A DNA stretch of 64,000 bases from CAXBDP01 sp964598395 (GTDB lineage: Bacteria > Bacteroidota > Bacteroidia > Cytophagales > Cyclobacteriaceae), in NCBI GenBank assembly GCA_964598395.1, contig CAZRBW010000008.1, positions 19,076 to 83,075 of the forward strand. Reading direction: 5' to 3'. The number at the start of each line of letters is the position of its first letter. The first letter of the stretch is position 1. A model generated the notes under the pieces. The model was not told the origin of the DNA, ran no database searches, and saw nothing but the letters and a program-made list of their open reading frames with translations. Positions 51,902-60,911 of this stretch are shown here, piece after piece. The position numbers and the translations under genes were made by a program.

Positions 51902-52861
51902 TTATTGGTTTTTTCTTGCCATTGCTTTTTCTGCTGCTGCTACAATGCTTTCAGCTGTTAGGCCGTATTTAGTCATTAGTTCAGCAGGTTTTCCACTTTC
52001 ACCAAATGTATCTTTCACACCCACCATTTCCAAAGGAATTGGAAAATTGTGTACAAGAACTGAAGCAATGCTCTCGCCTAAACCTCCCGCTATTTGATGT
52101 TCCTCGGCGCTTACAGCACATTTTGTTTTGAGTACGGAGTCTAAAATAGCTTGGCTGTCGATTGGTTTAATTGTATGGATATTGATTATCTCAGCACTTA
52201 TCCCTTTTTGAGCAAGAATTTCTTCAGCCAATATGGCTTCCCAAACTAAATGCCCTGTAGCAAAGATACTTACATCTGCACCTTCTATCATTTTCCAAGC
52301 TTTACCAATCTCGAATTTATGATTTTCAGGTGTGAAAATAGGTACTGCCGGACGACCAAATCTCAAATATACTGGCCCTTCAAAATCTGCAATTGCCAAT
52401 GTTGCTGCTTTGGTTTGGTTATAATCGCAAGGATTAATTACCGTCATATGTGGCAGCATTTTCATCATCCCCAGATCTTCTAGTATTTGGTGAGTGGCAC
52501 CATCTTCACCTAATGTAACACCAGCATGAGAAGCGCATATTTTTACATTTTTTCCTGAGTATGCAATTGATTGCCTAATTTGATCGTAAACCCTTCCTGT
52601 AGAAAAGTTTGCGAATGTTCCAGTAAAAGGAATCAGACCTGAAGTTGCAAAACCCGCAGCAAGCCCCATCATATTTGCTTCTGCAATACCTACTTGGAAA
52701 AAGCGCTCTGGAAATTCTTTTTTGAAATCTCCCATTTTTAATGAACCTGTAAGGTCAGCGCAAAGTCCAACGACTTTAGGATTTTTACGACCCAATTCCA
52801 GCAATCCGTCTCCAAAACCGGAGCGTGTATCTTTCTTATTTGTGAATGTATATTTTGGCAT
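51902..52861 (-). CDS. Transketolase, C-terminal subunit
   Basis: 319 residues covering the pyrimidine-binding and C-terminal domains of a split transketolase. Conserved stretches are RSGFGDGLLELGRKN, GLCADLTGSLKM, GIAEANMMGLAAGFATSGLIPFTGTFANFSTGRVYDQIRQ (about residues 55-95, with the catalytic Glu in the first part), ICASHAGVTLGEDGATHQ and the VYLRFGRPAVP strand. It pairs with the N-terminal subunit gene 41 bases upstream to form the pentose-phosphate enzyme. The paralogue D gene begins one base after its stop. Confidence 0.94.
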   Translation of the reverse strand: MPKYTFTNKKDTRSGFGDGLLELGRKNPKVVGLCADLTGSLKMGDFKKEFPERFFQVGIAEANMMGLAAGFATSGLIPFTGTFANFSTGRVYDQIRQSIAYSGKNVKICASHAGVTLGEDGATHQILEDLGMMKMLPHMTVINPCDYNQTKAATLAIADFEGPVYLRFGRPAVPIFTPENHKFEIGKAWKMIEGADVSIFATGHLVWEAILAEEILAQKGISAEIINIHTIKPIDSQAILDSVLKTKCAVSAEEHQIAGGLGESIASVLVHNFPIPLEMVGVKDTFGESGKPAELMTKYGLTAESIVAAAEKAMARKNQ

Positions 52862-52902
52862 TTTGTTGATTCATTATGATTTACAATAATTTTGAATTGG
52901 AA

Positions 52903-53754
52903 TTAATAATCTCCTAATGTTTCTTCCAACTGACCAAGTGCATTGGCTAATTGATCATCATTTGGAGCTATACCGTGCCATTCGTGGCTTCCCATCATAA
53001 AGTCAACTCCATAGCCCATATCGGTACTCATCAAGTTTAGGATTGGTTTCCCTTTACCTGTTAGGCTTTTCGCATAATTTAATTTGTGGATTAAGTCTTC
53101 AATATCATTGCCATTGGACTCTATAACCTCCCATCCAAATGCTTCCCATTTTGCCTTCAAATCACCAAGTGACATTACATCTTTGGTAGAGCCGTCTATT
53201 TGTTGTCCATTGAAATCTATTGTGGCGATTACATTGTCAACTTGATGGTGTGCGGCATACATTGCGGCCTCCCATACTTGTCCTTCTTGTTGCTCGCCAT
53301 CTCCCATCAGAACGAATACAAGGTTTTTGTCACCTTTGAGTTTTTTAGCTTGTGCCATTCCTAATGCAACTGACAATCCCTGGCCCAATGAACCAGAAGC
53401 TACTCTTATACCAGGTAAATTTTCTTCTGTAGCTGGATGGCCTTGAAGTCTAGAATTGATTTTACGGAATGTAGCCAATTCTGAAACTTCGAAATAACCG
53501 CTACGGGCAAGTACGCTATACCAAACTGGCGAAATGTGACCGTTTGAAAGGAAAAATACATCCTCCTCCGCACCATCCATTTGGAATGGAAGTTTCTTGT
53601 TGAGTACTGAGAAATAGAGCGCAACAAAATAGTCGGCGCAGCCTAATGAGCCACCAGGGTGACCAGACTGAACAGCGTGTACCATTCTTACAATGTCTCT
53701 TCTTACTTGAGAAGCAATTTGCTTCAATGCCGAAATGTCGGGAGCCTTATTCAT
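52903..53754 (-). CDS. Transketolase, N-terminal (ThDP-binding) subunit
   Basis: 283 residues matching the thiamine-diphosphate-binding half of transketolase. Key motifs are MVHAVQSGHPGGSLGCADYFVAL (about residues 20-42), RLQGHPATEENLPGIRVASGSLGQGLSVALGMA (~97-130), and the ThDP metal motif VLMGDGEQQEGQVWEA with NVIATIDFNGQQID. Split transketolases are common in Bacteroidota and archaea. It is the first half of a two-gene unit with the C-terminal subunit. A 9-base hairpin lies between it and the upstream bcp gene. Confidence 0.94.
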   Translation of the reverse strand: MNKAPDISALKQIASQVRRDIVRMVHAVQSGHPGGSLGCADYFVALYFSVLNKKLPFQMDGAEEDVFFLSNGHISPVWYSVLARSGYFEVSELATFRKINSRLQGHPATEENLPGIRVASGSLGQGLSVALGMAQAKKLKGDKNLVFVLMGDGEQQEGQVWEAAMYAAHHQVDNVIATIDFNGQQIDGSTKDVMSLGDLKAKWEAFGWEVIESNGNDIEDLIHKLNYAKSLTGKGKPILNLMSTDMGYGVDFMMGSHEWHGIAPNDDQLANALGQLEETLGDY

Positions 53755-53810
53755 TTTGTGTTTGGTTTGTGAAAATCAGGTTTACTGGTTTTTCGAAGGT
53801 TAGGTGATAC

Positions 53811-53832
53811 AGCCATTCTTTTGAGAATGGCT
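53811..53832. terminator. Hairpin between bcp and transketolase genes
   Basis: AGCCATTCT and AGAATGGCT form a perfect 9-base stem around TTTG. It lies just downstream of the bcp stop in the direction of transcription. The following bases are not T-rich on the minus strand, so termination would be weak; an attenuator or processing site is also possible. Confidence 0.4.
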
Positions 53833-53841
53833 TGATTAAAT

Positions 53842-54291
53842 TTATTTCAAAATTTGCGCGGTGTGATCTTTGGTTTTCACTTTCTCAATAATTTCTGCAA
53901 TCACTCCCTTTTCGTCGATCACAAAGGTAGTACGAGCTGTTCCCATATACTTGCGACCATACATCGATTTTTCTACCCAAGTGCCGAATTGCTCATGAAT
54001 GCTTTTATCAACGTCTGCAATTAAGCGGAAAGGTAAATTTTGCTTTTCGATAAATTTTTGATGTGACTTTTCATTATCTGAGCTGATTCCAACCACTTCA
54101 TATCCCGCATTTTTCAGTGCATCATAGTTATCTCTAAGATTACAAGCCTGTGCAGTGCAGCCAGGTGTATTGTCTTTTGGATAGAAATACATTACCAATT
54201 TTTTGCCTTTAAAATCTTCTAATGCAATTGCATTTCCTGCCTCATCTACACCCTTAAAATTCGGTGCTTTGTCTCCAACTTGTAGTGCCAT
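53842..54291 (-). CDS. bcp: Thioredoxin-dependent thiol peroxidase (Bcp/PrxQ)
   Basis: 149-residue peroxiredoxin that reduces peroxides using a thioredoxin-linked disulfide. The peroxidatic Cys is in PKDNTPGCTAQACNLRD (about residue 45), and the resolving Cys lies five residues later, the PrxQ-type arrangement. The conserved KDTPGCT/ARTTFVID pattern supports the family. The start is the ATG at 54289-54291; a longer frame to 54333 overlaps the M23 gene and lacks family similarity. It follows the M23 gene by 4 bases and is probably in the same operon. Confidence 0.95.
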   Translation of the reverse strand: MALQVGDKAPNFKGVDEAGNAIALEDFKGKKLVMYFYPKDNTPGCTAQACNLRDNYDALKNAGYEVVGISSDNEKSHQKFIEKQNLPFRLIADVDKSIHEQFGTWVEKSMYGRKYMGTARTTFVIDEKGVIAEIIEKVKTKDHTAQILK

Positions 54292-54295
54292 TTGT

Positions 54296-56167
54296 TTAGA
54301 TTTTATGTTTAAAAGTTTGAATATTCCCTGCATTATCTATTACAACCAATTCTAGATCACCTGCAAAAGGTAAATTTGGATCTGGATTATCAGTCCAAAT
54401 TAGGTTCTTTTTGGATTCATATTTCATCAAAATCCACTTTCCGTTTAGTGTTGCTTTGAAACTTCGGATACCGGATAAATCATCTGTTATTCGGAAACTT
54501 ATCAGATCCTTGGTAAGACTTAATTGTTGAATTTGTGGTGCTATCAAATCCTCCCGCAAGGTATATTTTCCTAATGTTCTCGAATTAAATGAGATGCTAT
54601 TTCCACTCCAAGTACCACCAATATATGAATATCTACTATTTGGTCTTACTTCGTAAATAGCAGTTTTAGCTTTATTATTCACTTCATTTCTTGGAGTATA
54701 ATTCACAGTGAAGCTATTTAGAAATGGAATGATGTCTTCACCTAAATCTATTATACCATCTTTTTCAGTTGCAGTCAAATAAAAATCATCGAAAGCAGCA
54801 TTTGCAGGAAATTGAATAGTAAATCCACGTCCTCTGTAGCTATAAGCTTTGTTAGCTGGCACCATTGCTGAAATTTGCGGGAGGATGGTTTTACCACCAA
54901 TCCTTATTGAATCTGGAATACCAAAACGCAAATCCCATAAATAATTGGCTTTAGTGGAATTGCTATAAGAAGGCTTTAAATTGTATGGAGTTCCTTTCAC
55001 GAATAAATTAACATCTTGCTGATTGTTATCAATTATGGACAGGACACCTCCTCTCAAGCTCACTGTTTTGTCTGCACCAATTAAGTTGCCATTTATGCTT
55101 TCATTAGGCTCTTTGCCTATCAACTGGAAGGAGAGTTTGCTGCTATTGGAGTAGCTATCTGTCAATATTATCTCAACATTTTTAGTCTCTCCATTTGTGA
55201 TCGTAAGTATTCCATTTTCTATAAAATTTGAATAGAAGTTAAGCTTGTTGCCTTTGTCAATATATAATTTATTGAATCGCTGACCTTTTTGCTGTGCTGT
55301 TGCATAATCAGATAAAACTAAAATTTGTCTTTGTAAATCGAAATTTATGTTATCTATTTTCTGTTTAAAATGCGTTTTACCATCAACTTTCATTTCAATT
55401 TGATGCACTCCATTTTTGTTGGCGGCACCATTTAATTTGTCATGGGCAAGAATTTCAATTCCGATTAGACCATTCACTGCAATTGGGCTAGCAAATGTGT
55501 AATTGCTGCCAACTCTTTGGGCTGGGAAGTCCATTCTCGCATGTTGATCGTTCACGCGGGATTGAATGTCCATAGGTCTGAGGGCAAACCGTTCAACAAT
55601 GGGCGCTATATCATCGCTGATTTCTTGAAACTTATAGGAAAGAGGATCTAATACAAATTGATTGGCATTTCGAATTTCGAAGTGAAGGTGCGGCCCTCCA
55701 GATGAGCCCGTGTTGCCCGAAAGCGCAATGACTTGGCCTTTGGTAATGGGTAATTCTCCAACTTTTGGATAAAGTTCTACTTCAAAGCTTTCTCGGCTAT
55801 ATTGGGCATTTCTGACGTAGGTTGCCATTGGTTCTTTAAACTCCATCAAATGGGCATAAACAGTAGTGTAGCCATTTGGGTGTTGGATATAAATGGCATT
55901 TCCGTAGCCCGAAGTCGAAGTTCTAATTCTACTTATATACCCCTCGGCGGAAGCATACACATTTAAACCCTCCCGCCCATTGGTCTTTATATCTAAGCCT
56001 GCATGAAAATGTGAGGCTCTCAGCTCGCCCATGCTACCAGATAGATAATTGATTTGCCCAGGCTGTATAGGAAATTGAAAATAAGCATTGGGCACAGACT
56101 GTTGTCCCAAAGTGAGTAATGGGAATAGTAGTGCGAAAATTAGTAGTTTACTTAATTTCAAACTCAA
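54296..56167 (-). CDS. M23-family metallopeptidase, secreted
   Basis: About 623 residues from the TTG at 56165-56167, which gives a signal peptide (MSLKLSKLLIFALLFPLLTLGQ) and overlaps the upstream FAH gene by 20 bases. A longer frame to 56257 lies entirely within FAH. The LytM domain has zinc ligands in HFHAGLDIKT (H and D, about residue 51) and GGPHLHFEIRN (HxH, about 160). The remaining ~430 residues are beta-rich with no catalytic motif. It probably cleaves peptidoglycan cross-links or interacts with the wall. It is coupled to bcp and FAH. Confidence 0.85.
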   Translation of the reverse strand: MSLKLSKLLIFALLFPLLTLGQQSVPNAYFQFPIQPGQINYLSGSMGELRASHFHAGLDIKTNGREGLNVYASAEGYISRIRTSTSGYGNAIYIQHPNGYTTVYAHLMEFKEPMATYVRNAQYSRESFEVELYPKVGELPITKGQVIALSGNTGSSGGPHLHFEIRNANQFVLDPLSYKFQEISDDIAPIVERFALRPMDIQSRVNDQHARMDFPAQRVGSNYTFASPIAVNGLIGIEILAHDKLNGAANKNGVHQIEMKVDGKTHFKQKIDNINFDLQRQILVLSDYATAQQKGQRFNKLYIDKGNKLNFYSNFIENGILTITNGETKNVEIILTDSYSNSSKLSFQLIGKEPNESINGNLIGADKTVSLRGGVLSIIDNNQQDVNLFVKGTPYNLKPSYSNSTKANYLWDLRFGIPDSIRIGGKTILPQISAMVPANKAYSYRGRGFTIQFPANAAFDDFYLTATEKDGIIDLGEDIIPFLNSFTVNYTPRNEVNNKAKTAIYEVRPNSRYSYIGGTWSGNSISFNSRTLGKYTLREDLIAPQIQQLSLTKDLISFRITDDLSGIRSFKATLNGKWILMKYESKKNLIWTDNPDPNLPFAGDLELVVIDNAGNIQTFKHKI

Positions 56168-56759
56168 ACATTTTTTGATTTTCCAGATATCCTGTAAGGG
56201 TATTACCAATCGAAACTGGACCAACTCCTTCGGGTGTTCCAGTAAATATAATATCACCTTTTTTTAAGGTGAAATACCTTGAGACGTATGAGATGATTTC
56301 ATCAATAGGATGTAGCATCAATGATGTATTTCCTTTTTGGCGGGTTTCACCATCTATATCTAGGTGGAAATTTAGATGTTGAATATCGGCAAATTCCGAT
56401 TTATGGATAAACTCCGAAATAGGAGCGGAGCCGTTAAAAGCTTTTGCTTTTTCCCAAGGCAAGCCTTTTTCTTTACATTTTTGCTGTATATCTCTTGCAG
56501 TGAAATCGATACCTAAACCTATTTCGTCATAATATTTATGAGCGAATTTTTGATCAATGAATTTACCCTCTTTGCTTATTTTAACTATCACTTCAACCTC
56601 GTGATGAATATCCTTACTGAAATCAGGATAGAAAAAAGGATCGTTATTTCTTAATAGGGCCGTATCTGGCTTGAGAAATACCACAGGCTCTGTAGGCTTC
56701 TCATTTTTAAGCTCTGCTATATGTGCAGCGTAATTTCTTCCTATTGCTATTATTTTCAT
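56148..56759 (-). CDS. Fumarylacetoacetate hydrolase family protein
   Basis: 203 residues with the FAH C-terminal fold. Core motifs are NYAAHIAELKNEKPTEPVVFLKPDTALL (about residues 9-36), HHEVEVIVKISKEGK (metal-binding Glu, ~48-62), LGIDFTARDIQQKCKEKGLPWEKAKAFNGSAPISEF (~86-121) and GDIIFTGTPEGVGPV (~168). It is the short form that acts on acylpyruvates or oxaloacetate-type substrates. The precise reaction is not decidable. It is the first gene of the unit with M23 and bcp. Confidence 0.92.
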   Translation of the reverse strand: MKIIAIGRNYAAHIAELKNEKPTEPVVFLKPDTALLRNNDPFFYPDFSKDIHHEVEVIVKISKEGKFIDQKFAHKYYDEIGLGIDFTARDIQQKCKEKGLPWEKAKAFNGSAPISEFIHKSEFADIQHLNFHLDIDGETRQKGNTSLMLHPIDEIISYVSRYFTLKKGDIIFTGTPEGVGPVSIGNTLTGYLENQKMFEFEIK

Positions 56760-56942
56760 TTCACTTTGTAAGCCTATTGTTTTGTAAAAAATTCAACCAC
56801 CATTTCTTTTTAACCTTCGTTTTTTTTAGAAATGGAGGTAAATTATTTTCTAATAAGCAAAATTAACAATTCTGCTTATAATTGAAGGTGAATCTACAAT
56901 AATCCATCCTCCTTTTTATTAGTGGTATGTTAATTGATGAAG

Positions 56943-56950
56943 TAGATTTG
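56943..56950 (+). promoter_or_regulatory. -7 element before the M48 lipoprotein gene
   Basis: TAGATTTG is an exact TAnnTTTG match and lies 18 bases before the ATG at 56969. It sits inside a longer open frame that would start at 56927, so it supports the ATG at 56969 as the true start. No clear TTTG is seen at -33. Confidence 0.5.
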
Positions 56951-56968
56951 GAGAAATTTTTTCAACTG

Positions 56969-57772
56969 ATGAAATTAGTAATAATTATTACCCTACTTTT
57001 TGCAGCCGTTGGCTGTTCTACTGTGCCAATAACTGGCCGCCAACAATTAAATGTTGTTCCAAACTCAGAAATTATCCCACTTGCAAGCCAGAGTTATCGT
57101 GAAGTAATAAACGAAAGCAAATTATCCACAAATAGCGCACAAACGGCTCAAGTGAAGAGAGTGGGTGACAGAATTAAAAGAGCTGCAGAGCAATATTTTA
57201 TTGATAATGGTCAGCCAAATTACTTAAGCGATTTTCAATGGGAATTCAATCTAATTGAAAGTGATGAAGTGAATGCATGGTGTATGCCAGGAGGCAAAGT
57301 AGCCTTTTACACCGGTATTTTGCCAATTTGCGCAAATGAAGCAGGTATAGCTGCTGTAATGGGTCACGAAGTGGCACATGCTATTGCAAATCATGGTGGA
57401 GAAAGAATGAGTAAAGGACTTATTCAGAATTTTGGTATGTCTATGTTGGGATCGGCTTTGAGTCAGAATCCAACGCTTACAAAAGAAATTTTATATCAAA
57501 GTGTAGGTGGTTTTTCTCAAATTGGTATGCTGGCCTTCTCTAGAAACCAAGAAACAGAAGCTGACAAAATAGGTCTCATATTTATGGCTATGGCAGGATA
57601 CGATCCGCAAGAAACTGTGGCATTTTGGGGACGCATGCAAAATGCTGGAGGACAATCACCTCCAGAGTTTCTATCCACTCACCCTTCGGGAACTCGACGC
57701 CAAAAAGACTTGAATGCTTGGATGCCAGAAGCAATGGAGTATTATAGAAAGTCTAATATGGGAACTAGATAA
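56969..57772 (+). CDS. M48-family metalloprotease lipoprotein
   Basis: 267 residues from the ATG at 56969. The N-terminal signal ends in the lipobox AAVGC (Cys16), so the protein is probably anchored in the envelope. The zinc motif HExxH is visible as MGHEVAHAIANHGGERM (about residue 132), with a distal Glu in NQETEADKIGLIFMAMAGYDP (~195). It resembles the periplasmic HtpX/LoiP-type group of M48 proteases involved in outer-membrane protein quality control. It is divergent from the FAH gene over a 209-base gap. Confidence 0.93.
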   Translation: MKLVIIITLLFAAVGCSTVPITGRQQLNVVPNSEIIPLASQSYREVINESKLSTNSAQTAQVKRVGDRIKRAAEQYFIDNGQPNYLSDFQWEFNLIESDEVNAWCMPGGKVAFYTGILPICANEAGIAAVMGHEVAHAIANHGGERMSKGLIQNFGMSMLGSALSQNPTLTKEILYQSVGGFSQIGMLAFSRNQETEADKIGLIFMAMAGYDPQETVAFWGRMQNAGGQSPPEFLSTHPSGTRRQKDLNAWMPEAMEYYRKSNMGTR

Positions 57773-57931
57773 ATCTTTACAGAATCTCAACTGATATTTG
57801 TCTCCGAGATATTTTCAAAACACTGTTAATAATTTAAGATCTGAACTTCAGATTACTTTATATCTCATTTTTTACTTGTTTAAAAATTTATAAAACAGGT
57901 CATTAATTTTTCACCTATAACCATTTTTATT

Positions 57932-58420
57932 ATGATGTTAAAATCAATTTTAATTAGTGCAGGTTTATTACTTGCTATCACTATGTCAACCCAAGCTCAA
58001 GATTATAATACAGGTATTGGTCTTAGAGGAGGGTTTTCTCAAGGGCTTACAGTGAAACATTTTGTGAGTGACAAAGCAGCCTTAGAAGGTATTTTGCATA
58101 CACGTTGGGGTGGATTTATGGTAACTGGACTTTACGAAATTCACAATGATATTGCAAATGCTCCAGGACTTCGTTGGTACTACGGTGGTGGTGCTCACAT
58201 TGGCTTTTGGGATGGTCAAGAAAACAATAATAGCAGACCTTGGGGTAATAGAAATGAAGATGTTACAGTTTTGGGTCTTGATTTAATTCTTGGTTTAGAA
58301 TATACCATTCCAAATAGTCCGATCAATATTGGATTAGATTATAAGCCTGAATTTAATGTAGCTGGCTACAAAGGAGTTTGGGGTGAAGGTGTCGCACTTT
58401 CACTAAGGTTTGTTTGGTAG
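57932..58420 (+). CDS. Small outer-membrane beta-barrel-like protein
   Basis: 162 residues with a signal peptide (SILISAGLLLAITMSTQAQ, about residue 22). The mature protein has alternating beta-strands, such as NTGIGLRGGFSQGLTVKHFV, GLRWYYGGGAHIGFWDG, VLGLDLILGLEYTIP and INIGLDYKPEFNVAGYKG. It ends in an aromatic residue (SLRFVW), the usual sign of an outer-membrane barrel. The function is unknown. A perfect 14-base terminator follows. The 159 bases upstream are AT-rich with no clear promoter match. Confidence 0.78.
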   Translation: MMLKSILISAGLLLAITMSTQAQDYNTGIGLRGGFSQGLTVKHFVSDKAALEGILHTRWGGFMVTGLYEIHNDIANAPGLRWYYGGGAHIGFWDGQENNNSRPWGNRNEDVTVLGLDLILGLEYTIPNSPINIGLDYKPEFNVAGYKGVWGEGVALSLRFVW

Positions 58421-58446
58421 AAAATCCTTACAAAACTCATTAAAAT

Positions 58447-58487
58447 AAATGCCTGATAGATTTAATTCTATCAGGCATTTTTTATTG
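58447..58487 (+). terminator. Strong terminator after the outer-membrane protein gene
   Basis: AAATGCCTGATAGA and TCTATCAGGCATTT form a perfect 14-base stem (58447-58460 with 58467-58480) around TTTAAT, followed by TTTATTG. The A-rich left flank would let it serve the convergent exonuclease gene too. Confidence 0.9.
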
Positions 58488-58508
58488 TAAATCAGCTGAT
58501 TATATGGT

Positions 58509-59312
58509 TTAAAATTGAATCGACTTTAATCTTATTTCAGTAAGCTTTCGTTTGGTATCCATTGGGAAATCTCCTTTCATCATCCACTCGTAATAAGAGC
58601 TTTCTTTTTGTAGTACCTCAGTTACGAGCTTATCTTTATGCTTTCCGAAATTGAATACTACCTCATCATTTTCATTGTAAACAAAGCGACCAGCCAAATC
58701 CACAAATTTGCCTGTGCTAAGGTTGTGGAGATCATCTACATTGCCAGTAATCTTTCCAAGGTCATTTCCCAAATTATCTACTGCCATTTGATCTAAGTAT
58801 TTCTCAACTTGCGCAAGTAGAACATCAACTGTTGCCAAGGTGTCAACTTCAGCGCTATGTGCTCCGTCTAGTGGTTTGCCGCAATAAAACTGATACGCTG
58901 CACCCAAAGTACGTTTTTCCATAATGTGAAAAATACGCTGTGCATCAACAATCTTTTTTTGGCTAATATCAAAATCAATCCCAGCCCTTAAGAACTCTTC
59001 AACTAAAACAGGAATATCAAATTTCATTACATTAAATCCTCCCAAATCTGCTCCTTGCAAATACTGATGTAAGCTTTTTGCGACCATTTTGAAACTAGGC
59101 GCATCTTTTACATCCTCATCGTAAATTCCATGAATAAGGGAAGATTCAATTGGAATAGGTATCAGCGGATTGATTTTATGCGTTTTAACCTCCCGCGTTC
59201 CATTTGGAAATAGTTTTACAATAGAAATTTCAACTATTCTGTCCGTAACAGTATTCGTTCCCGTTGTTTCTAAATCGAAAATTGCGAGTGGGTTTTTGAG
59301 TTTTAAAGCCAT
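58509..59312 (-). CDS. 3'-5' exonuclease, DnaQ/epsilon-like, with C-terminal DUF3820-like domain
   Basis: 267 residues. The N-terminal DEDDh exonuclease shows LAIFDLETTGTNT (Exo I, residues 9-22), FNVMKFDIPVLVEEF (Exo II, ~94-110) and DGAHSAEVDTLATVDVLLAQ (Exo III, His/Asp, ~150). The C-terminal ~60 residues (VFNFGKHKDKLVTEVLQKESSYYEWMM) match the DUF3820-type module that often follows these exonucleases. It probably works in proofreading or repair. It is 9 bases downstream of the Mpl-like gene and convergent with the outer-membrane protein gene. Confidence 0.9.
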   Translation of the reverse strand: MALKLKNPLAIFDLETTGTNTVTDRIVEISIVKLFPNGTREVKTHKINPLIPIPIESSLIHGIYDEDVKDAPSFKMVAKSLHQYLQGADLGGFNVMKFDIPVLVEEFLRAGIDFDISQKKIVDAQRIFHIMEKRTLGAAYQFYCGKPLDGAHSAEVDTLATVDVLLAQVEKYLDQMAVDNLGNDLGKITGNVDDLHNLSTGKFVDLAGRFVYNENDEVVFNFGKHKDKLVTEVLQKESSYYEWMMKGDFPMDTKRKLTEIRLKSIQF

Positions 59313-59321
59313 CTGAAAAAT

Positions 59322-60692
59322 TTAAGCAGTAATTGCTTGTGAAAGTTTAGTTAAATCTAAGTTATTGAAATTCCCCGAACTCATCATCAGAAGGTTTTTA
59401 CTATTCCAATTTTGGCTATTCAAGTAGGTATTCAATTCATTAGCATCAGTAAATACCTTAATATCCTCCCGCTGAAATGCTTTTTTCAATTCTTGTTCTG
59501 TTAAGGGCTCAAGTTTTTTATGTTCAACTGTTTTAGGATTAAAGTAAATAATCGCCTCATCAGCATCATTCATTGTTCCTTGGTATTGATCGATAAAATT
59601 CTTGTTCAAACTACTAAAGGTATGCAGCTCAAGTACTGCTACAAGTTCTCTTTTCGGAAATTGAGATTTTACGGCTTCGGTTGTGGCTTTTACTTTTGAT
59701 GGCGCATGAGCAAAGTCCTTATACACATTTGCATGCTCATTTTTAGTCATCAATTCCAGACGATGGGCAGCACCGTTAAAGCTTTTGATCGCCTCGTAAA
59801 ACATAGCTTCTGTTACGCCTAGTCGCTGAACCATCGCTTTGGCGCCGCTAATATTTTGCATGTTATGCTTTCCAAAAACTAAAACTTCCACTTTGCCATT
59901 AGGAGTGATAAGGAAAGTTTGGTGGTTCACAATCTCGTGTTTGTGAATATTGTAAGCAATTGAAGTTACATCCTCTCTTTCCTTTTTGCAGATGATATCT
60001 ACCATATAATCCTCTTCCGAGTATATTAAGGAGCCAGCTTTTGGCGTTGCATCAGCTAGCAGTTCGAATTGCTTAACATAGCTATCCAAATCTTTATATA
60101 TGTTGTAGTGATCCCAAGCAATTCCAGATATCAAGGCAATATGATGGTTGTATTTAAGGAATTTTGGTGTTTGATCATTGGGAGAAGAAGGGTATTCGTC
60201 GCCCTCTATAATGATCACAGGTGCGTCTGTTAATTTTACCATTGTTTGGAAGCCCTCTAGTTGAGCTCCAACCAAATAATCGAATTCCCGATTGTGGAAA
60301 TTAAGCACATGCAAAATCATCGCTGTGATGGAAGTTTTGCCATGACTGCCAGCAATAACCACCCGCTGTTTATCCTCAGATTGGCTTAATATGAATTCAG
60401 GAAAAGAATAAACCGGAATTTGGAGTTCTTTCGCTTTTAGTAATTCAGGATTATCTGCTTTTGCATGCATACCTACAATTACCGCTGCTATGTCCATTGT
60501 TATTTTAGCGGCATCCCATCCTTCTTTATCAGGCAGAATTCCTTTGGCAAGTAATCTGCTTTTGCTGGGCTCAAATATCTCATCGTCCGAACCACTTACT
60601 ATTATACCCTTGTCAGCCAAGGTGATAGCCAAATTGTGCATTACACTACCACCTATTGCTACGAAATGTACTTTATCTCCTTTTGTCAGCAT
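59322..60692 (-). CDS. mpl: Mur-ligase family enzyme, UDP-N-acetylmuramate:peptide ligase (Mpl-like)
   Basis: 456 residues, Mur-ligase fold. The Rossmann-like N-terminus VHFVAIGGSVMHNLAITLADKG is MurC/Mpl-type. The ATP P-loop is VVIAGSHGKTSITAMILHVL (about residues 110-129). IIIEGDEYPSSPNDQTPKFLKY (~175) and NGAAHRLELMTKNEHANVYKDFAHAPSKVKAT (~305-335) follow. Mpl recycles the murein tripeptide onto UDP-MurNAc. An alternative is MurC itself, but the GDEY..PKFLKY and DFAHAPSKVKAT patterns favour Mpl. It has an ideal promoter and is divergent from dnaB across the DnaA-box region. Confidence 0.9.
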   Translation of the reverse strand: MLTKGDKVHFVAIGGSVMHNLAITLADKGIIVSGSDDEIFEPSKSRLLAKGILPDKEGWDAAKITMDIAAVIVGMHAKADNPELLKAKELQIPVYSFPEFILSQSEDKQRVVIAGSHGKTSITAMILHVLNFHNREFDYLVGAQLEGFQTMVKLTDAPVIIIEGDEYPSSPNDQTPKFLKYNHHIALISGIAWDHYNIYKDLDSYVKQFELLADATPKAGSLIYSEEDYMVDIICKKEREDVTSIAYNIHKHEIVNHQTFLITPNGKVEVLVFGKHNMQNISGAKAMVQRLGVTEAMFYEAIKSFNGAAHRLELMTKNEHANVYKDFAHAPSKVKATTEAVKSQFPKRELVAVLELHTFSSLNKNFIDQYQGTMNDADEAIIYFNPKTVEHKKLEPLTEQELKKAFQREDIKVFTDANELNTYLNSQNWNSKNLLMMSSGNFNNLDLTKLSQAITA

Positions 60693-60710
60693 TGGAATTT
60701 ATTATTTAAC

Positions 60711-60741
60711 CAAAATTAGTACAATTACTGAATGGTTCAAA
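60711..60741 (-). promoter_or_regulatory. Promoter of the Mpl-like ligase gene
   Basis: On the minus strand TTTG (60738-60741) and TAATTTTG (60711-60718) are separated by exactly 19 bases, matching both Bacteroidota promoter elements. The start codon is 18 bases downstream of the -7 element. This is the best promoter match in the window. Confidence 0.7.
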
Positions 60742-60911
60742 TTACAAGATCAGATTATAGCATATAGATTGGGGTTGATTATTTCTGCTTCGTCAAAATT
60801 CGGATTTCAGAATCTAGCAAAATTCATTTATCTACCTCCTTATTTCTGAATAAAATGGACTAGGTTTTCAGAGAAATATAAGGTAGAATGGGCTAAATTT
60901 ATATTTAAGAT

